A stretch of 64,000 nucleotides of DNA from Anaerolineae bacterium (lineage in GTDB: Bacteria > Chloroflexota > Anaerolineae > Aggregatilineales > UBA3940), in contig JAFGOY010000061.1 of NCBI GenBank assembly GCA_016926255.1, positions 90,470 through 154,469 on the forward strand. The letters run 5' to 3'. Under the pieces are notes generated by a model. That model was not told where the DNA came from, made no database searches, and saw only the letters and a program-made list of their open reading frames with translations. A program made the translations under genes and the position numbers. Positions 61,067-64,000 of the stretch are shown here, piece after piece. Position 1 is the first letter of the stretch, and every line of letters starts with the position of its first letter.

Positions 61067-63862
61067 ATGGATCAACTTGTCGGCAAAAAGCTCGGAAATT
61101 ATGAAATAATCGAACTGATCGGTAAAGGCGGTATGGCGACGGTCTATAAAGGCCATCAGGCGTCAATGAATCGCTATGTGGCGATCAAGGTTATGTCGCC
61201 GCAGTTTACCGGCGAGTCGGCGTTTGTCCAGCGCTTCGAAAACGAGGCACGGATGATCGCCCAGATCGAGCATGCACACATCCTCCCGGTCTATGACTTT
61301 GGCGAGGAGGGCGGGCTGCTCTATATCGCCATGCGCTACCTGCCAACCGGGACTCTCGAAGATCGCATCAACGAAGCCGGGATGCCGGTCAAAGAGGCAG
61401 CGACGATTTTTAACCAGATCGCCAATGCGCTTGACTACGCGCACAGCATGGGGATCGTGCATCGTGATTTGAAACCGGCCAATATCCTGATCGATGCCCA
61501 GGGGAACGCCTTCCTGAGCGACTTCGGGATCGCAAAGAGCCTGGAAGGAACTCAAAACCTGACGGGAACGGGGAGCGTGGTGGGGACACCTACCTATATG
61601 TCCCCCGAACAGGGATTGGGTGAGCCGATTGATGGCCGCAGCGATATCTATGCGCTGGGCGTCATGTTCTTCGAAATGCTGACCGGAAGAGTCCCCTTCC
61701 TGGCCGAAAACCCGATGGCGGTGATGTTGAAACATATCAACGAAACGCCGCCGACGCTCAACGAGGTTAAACCGGGAATCCCGGAGGCGTTCGAGGAGAT
61801 CGTGGCGAAGGCCCTGGCGAAGAACCGGGAAGAGCGATACCAGTCAGCTCTGGAAATGGCTGATGCCGTTGAAATGGCGCTCGCGATTGCGATTGGCTCG
61901 ACACCGCCGCCAAGACCCGCACGCCAGGCAACAGCGACGACGAAACCGGCGGTGGGATCGATAGACGCTTCGACCATGCAATCACCGGTCGCCGGGTCGC
62001 CCCAGCACATTACGGCGATCCCCGGCGAGACTCCCGGCACGGTGCCTGGTGAGGGGGGGATTTCGATACCGACCCCCGTGACAACCCTGGCGCGGATGGA
62101 TCAGGTCAGCATCAAGCTCAACCCGGTCTCGGAGTGGCTAGATCAACATGCCTGGGTCGGCAACTGGCTGCAAGCTGTTGGACTCAGCCTGGCAACGTTT
62201 GTCTTGCTGCTGCGGGTGACAGAAGGGGCAACGTTCGAAGTGGCGCTGCTCTCACTCGTCCCCGGCGTGCTCCTGTACGGGCTGCTGCGGGCACCGATGG
62301 TCGGGGCTTTGTCGAGTATGCTGCTGGTGCTTGCGCCGCTGCTGGCGCATGCCCCCGGTCTGGCACTGATCTGGCTGATCATGATCATTATCGCCGGAGC
62401 GCGGATGAGTTCGCGGGAAATCATGGTGATGCTGCTTGCCGTGCCATTTGCCGCCAGCCCATTTGGCTGGCTGATCCCGCTGCTTGCCCCCTGGTGGCTG
62501 CGCGCGCGGCGGGTGGCATTCCCGGCGGCAGTCGGCACGATCTTCGCCATGTTGTTCGGGCTGACCCTGGGCTGGCCCAACACCGGCGGGCTGCTGCCCA
62601 TTCCCCAGGTCTCCCAGGCTGAACTCGGCGCGATGCGTTTTAGCGATTTCGATACCAGCTATCTTGGCTTGTTCGAGAACGAACAAATCTGGCTGGCGTG
62701 GGGAGATATTGATGCGCTGACAGGAACCTTGCAGGCTACGGGTGATGTACTCGGCGCGGCGTTCGGCAGAACCGGCGGCCTGCCGCTGGTCATCGCGGCG
62801 ACCTGGGCAGTGGCTGCGGCACTGACCGTCTCGAACCGGCGATCTGTATCCCCCATTCTACGTTCCCTGGGATTGGCGCTGGCCTATGTTTTGATGCTAA
62901 GCGCCCACCTCATTTTCCGGACACCGGAAGCCCCCGAAGTGAGGATCGGGGCGGTGCTGCTGACATTGATCAGTGCGGTGCTGGCATATCTGCTGAGCCA
63001 GTGGCCGATACAGGTCGACCCGGCAGCGGGGAGTACCAGCGCCACCAACCTGCGGGTCTTACGGCAGTCGCTGGGTGCATTCTTCATGGCGTTCGGCATC
63101 GCCTTCTTTGTGAGAGAGTTGGGCGAATCGTCGATGTACTCTGTGCTGTGGGCCGGTGGGATCATCGGCGTGCTGGCGACGATCAGCAGCCCGCTGCTTG
63201 GCTCGCTGATTGTGTTCGCGTCGCTCATCATTGCGCTGTTCCCGATCAATATGACGCAAACGATCATTGCCGCTGCCCTCCTGGTTACCTACTTCCTGAT
63301 CGCCCTGTTGTTCGACCAGCGGCGGCCTCGACGCTGGAGTCCGCTGGGGTCAGGGTTGATCATTGGCGGGCCTGGACTGGCCGCTGTAGGGCTGCTTCCG
63401 CTGGGGCCGCTGAGCCTCGGTGCATTGGAAGCACAGGTTCCGGCCACCCTGCTGGCAGTCGGGGCACATGTGATGCTCATTGCGACGATCAGGGATGCCA
63501 GCCCGCTGGCTTTCGTGACACAGGTGATCACCAGCGTCGCGGCGATGCTGTCCGTCGAACGGTTGATGGGTACACAGGTTTTAGATAACTTAAATCACAA
63601 GCTGCGTCGCCTGATCTTCACTTCGGCGGCGGCCCTCCTGATGGCTCTGAGCTACTACACGCTTGGACAGGCCGGGGAGCATATGCTGCTAAGTGCGATC
63701 CTGTTGAGCGTGGCTTCTTCAGCGATACTGGTCGCAGCGCTGGGCAACCGGGCGATGTTCTGGCGGCAGTTCATCGAGCGGAAGGATGAGGAACGGGGAG
63801 AAGAGGAACTTCTAGACGAAGACATCAGCGGCCCCTGGCAGCGAACGGATAAAAAAGCATAA
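61067..63862 (+). CDS. Ser/Thr protein kinase with multi-pass membrane domain
   Basis: A 931-residue protein. Residues 1 to about 275 are a complete Hanks-type kinase: IGKGGMATVYKG, catalytic Lys41 (VAIKVM), HRDLKPANI with Asp134, SDFGIAK with Asp152, GTPTYMSPEQ and SDIYALGVMFFEMLTG. A Pro/Thr/Ala linker follows (about 280-365). The remaining about 530 residues are largely hydrophobic, with a dozen or more spans in place of the usual single span and PASTA sensor. A charged KDEERGEEELLDEDISG tail ends the protein. ATG 61067 is chosen because GGAG lies at the right distance; ATG 61052 contains that site. It phosphorylates cytoplasmic proteins; the signal it senses may be membrane state or a transported solute (inference). 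Confidence 0.93.
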   Translation: MDQLVGKKLGNYEIIELIGKGGMATVYKGHQASMNRYVAIKVMSPQFTGESAFVQRFENEARMIAQIEHAHILPVYDFGEEGGLLYIAMRYLPTGTLEDRINEAGMPVKEAATIFNQIANALDYAHSMGIVHRDLKPANILIDAQGNAFLSDFGIAKSLEGTQNLTGTGSVVGTPTYMSPEQGLGEPIDGRSDIYALGVMFFEMLTGRVPFLAENPMAVMLKHINETPPTLNEVKPGIPEAFEEIVAKALAKNREERYQSALEMADAVEMALAIAIGSTPPPRPARQATATTKPAVGSIDASTMQSPVAGSPQHITAIPGETPGTVPGEGGISIPTPVTTLARMDQVSIKLNPVSEWLDQHAWVGNWLQAVGLSLATFVLLLRVTEGATFEVALLSLVPGVLLYGLLRAPMVGALSSMLLVLAPLLAHAPGLALIWLIMIIIAGARMSSREIMVMLLAVPFAASPFGWLIPLLAPWWLRARRVAFPAAVGTIFAMLFGLTLGWPNTGGLLPIPQVSQAELGAMRFSDFDTSYLGLFENEQIWLAWGDIDALTGTLQATGDVLGAAFGRTGGLPLVIAATWAVAAALTVSNRRSVSPILRSLGLALAYVLMLSAHLIFRTPEAPEVRIGAVLLTLISAVLAYLLSQWPIQVDPAAGSTSATNLRVLRQSLGAFFMAFGIAFFVRELGESSMYSVLWAGGIIGVLATISSPLLGSLIVFASLIIALFPINMTQTIIAAALLVTYFLIALLFDQRRPRRWSPLGSGLIIGGPGLAAVGLLPLGPLSLGALEAQVPATLLAVGAHVMLIATIRDASPLAFVTQVITSVAAMLSVERLMGTQVLDNLNHKLRRLIFTSAAALLMALSYYTLGQAGEHMLLSAILLSVASSAILVAALGNRAMFWRQFIERKDEERGEEELLDEDISGPWQRTDKKA

Positions 63863-63883
63863 GGGGATAGTTTTCGAAACGAG

Positions 63884-63918
63884 AAACCTGGGTTGAGAGA
63901 AATCGACCCAGGTTTTTT
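63884..63918 (+). terminator. Intrinsic terminator of the kinase gene
   Basis: AAACCTGGGT / ACCCAGGTTT stem (12-base loop) continuing into six T residues. Confidence 0.9.
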
Positions 63919-63924
63919 ATTAGT

Positions 63925-64000
63925 CCCTTTAGGGCGTTGAGGACCGAAGGTCCGAAACAGAAAACCACCAGCTATGCTGGTGGAAGCCAAAAACTTATAG
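63925..64000. mobile_element. Possible hairpin end of an IS200/IS605-type element
   Basis: Three small hairpins follow each other: CCCT-TT-AGGG (63925), GGACC-GAA-GGTCC (63941) and CCACCAGC-TAT-GCTGGTGG (63965). Strings such as CCACCAGC...GCTGGTGG with GACCGAAGGTC resemble the subterminal hairpins bound by TnpA transposases of this family, or a REP-like derivative. The window ends before any transposase gene, so the call is tentative. Confidence 0.35.

Overview
The window looks like a piece of a mesophilic Chloroflexota chromosome, most likely Anaerolineae-like. This is an inference from gene content and style; no rRNA or tRNA gene is present to confirm it. The base composition is moderately GC-rich. 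Genes are densely packed on both strands, often overlapping by a few bases. The set is mostly housekeeping: dnaN, metG, tmk, xseA/xseB, murJ, ppdK, comEC, a RidA protein, a Ycf45-like R3H ATPase and a Memo protein. Mixed in are many membrane and surface proteins with Pro/Thr/Glu-rich linkers. Lipoprotein signals and an LPXTG-like C-terminus, with no outer-membrane genes, suggest a single-membrane envelope. I see no prophage, CRISPR array or complete transposon. The last 80 bases resemble the hairpin end of an IS200/IS605-type element.

Layout. 0-8 kb: a truncated DUF6062-like gene, a GH1 beta-glycosidase, a GT28/MGDG-synthase-like glycosyltransferase, a surface protein, a Ca2+/cation antiporter and an S41-like lipoprotein protease. 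8-20 kb: ComEC with a degenerate metallo-beta-lactamase domain, a HEAT-repeat protein, a HypE-like AIR synthase, a fused APC permease/USP/USP/DUF389 protein, a tandem thioredoxin, DnaN and a SAP-SWIM protein. 20-34 kb: an ICDH/IPMDH-family dehydrogenase, a class V aminotransferase, an RRM protein, pyruvate phosphate dikinase, an HDAC-like deacetylase with an ArsA ATPase, a GT39 glycosyltransferase, a structured untranslated RNA in front of metG, a cupin, a TlpA thioredoxin and an FHA protein.

34.8-44.4 kb is the most unusual region. It is a co-directional run of eight genes ending in a strong terminator. It encodes four small or medium membrane proteins (one DUF6754-like), a 1133-residue membrane-anchored protein whose cytoplasmic part carries about nineteen PDWLxEL-type short motifs, a GlmL/MutL-like actin-fold ATPase with no glutamate mutase nearby, a barrel-sandwich/KOW-like protein coupled to it, and a membrane protein ending in an LPDTG sorting-type signal. 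I read this as one envelope-associated machine of unknown function and as the best candidate for an undescribed system.

44.4-57 kb holds CorC/HlyC with Memo, a rhomboid protease, an FmdB zinc ribbon, the operon GNAT-like / R3H-ATPase / tmk, xseA-xseB-DUF212, murJ, a RidA protein and a CinA-like/nucleotidyltransferase fusion. 57-60 kb carries a second curious operon: a cytoplasmic clan-A glycosidase-like domain with a long acidic tail that again carries Pro-x-Trp motifs, ending in a domain that recurs as the free-standing 108-residue protein encoded just upstream. 60-64 kb: a lipoprotein and a Ser/Thr kinase fused to a large multi-pass membrane domain.

Regulatory signals read from the sequence include a dozen intrinsic terminators and several sigma70-like promoters. 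Three genes have a -10 hexamer exactly six bases before the start codon, suggesting leaderless mRNAs.
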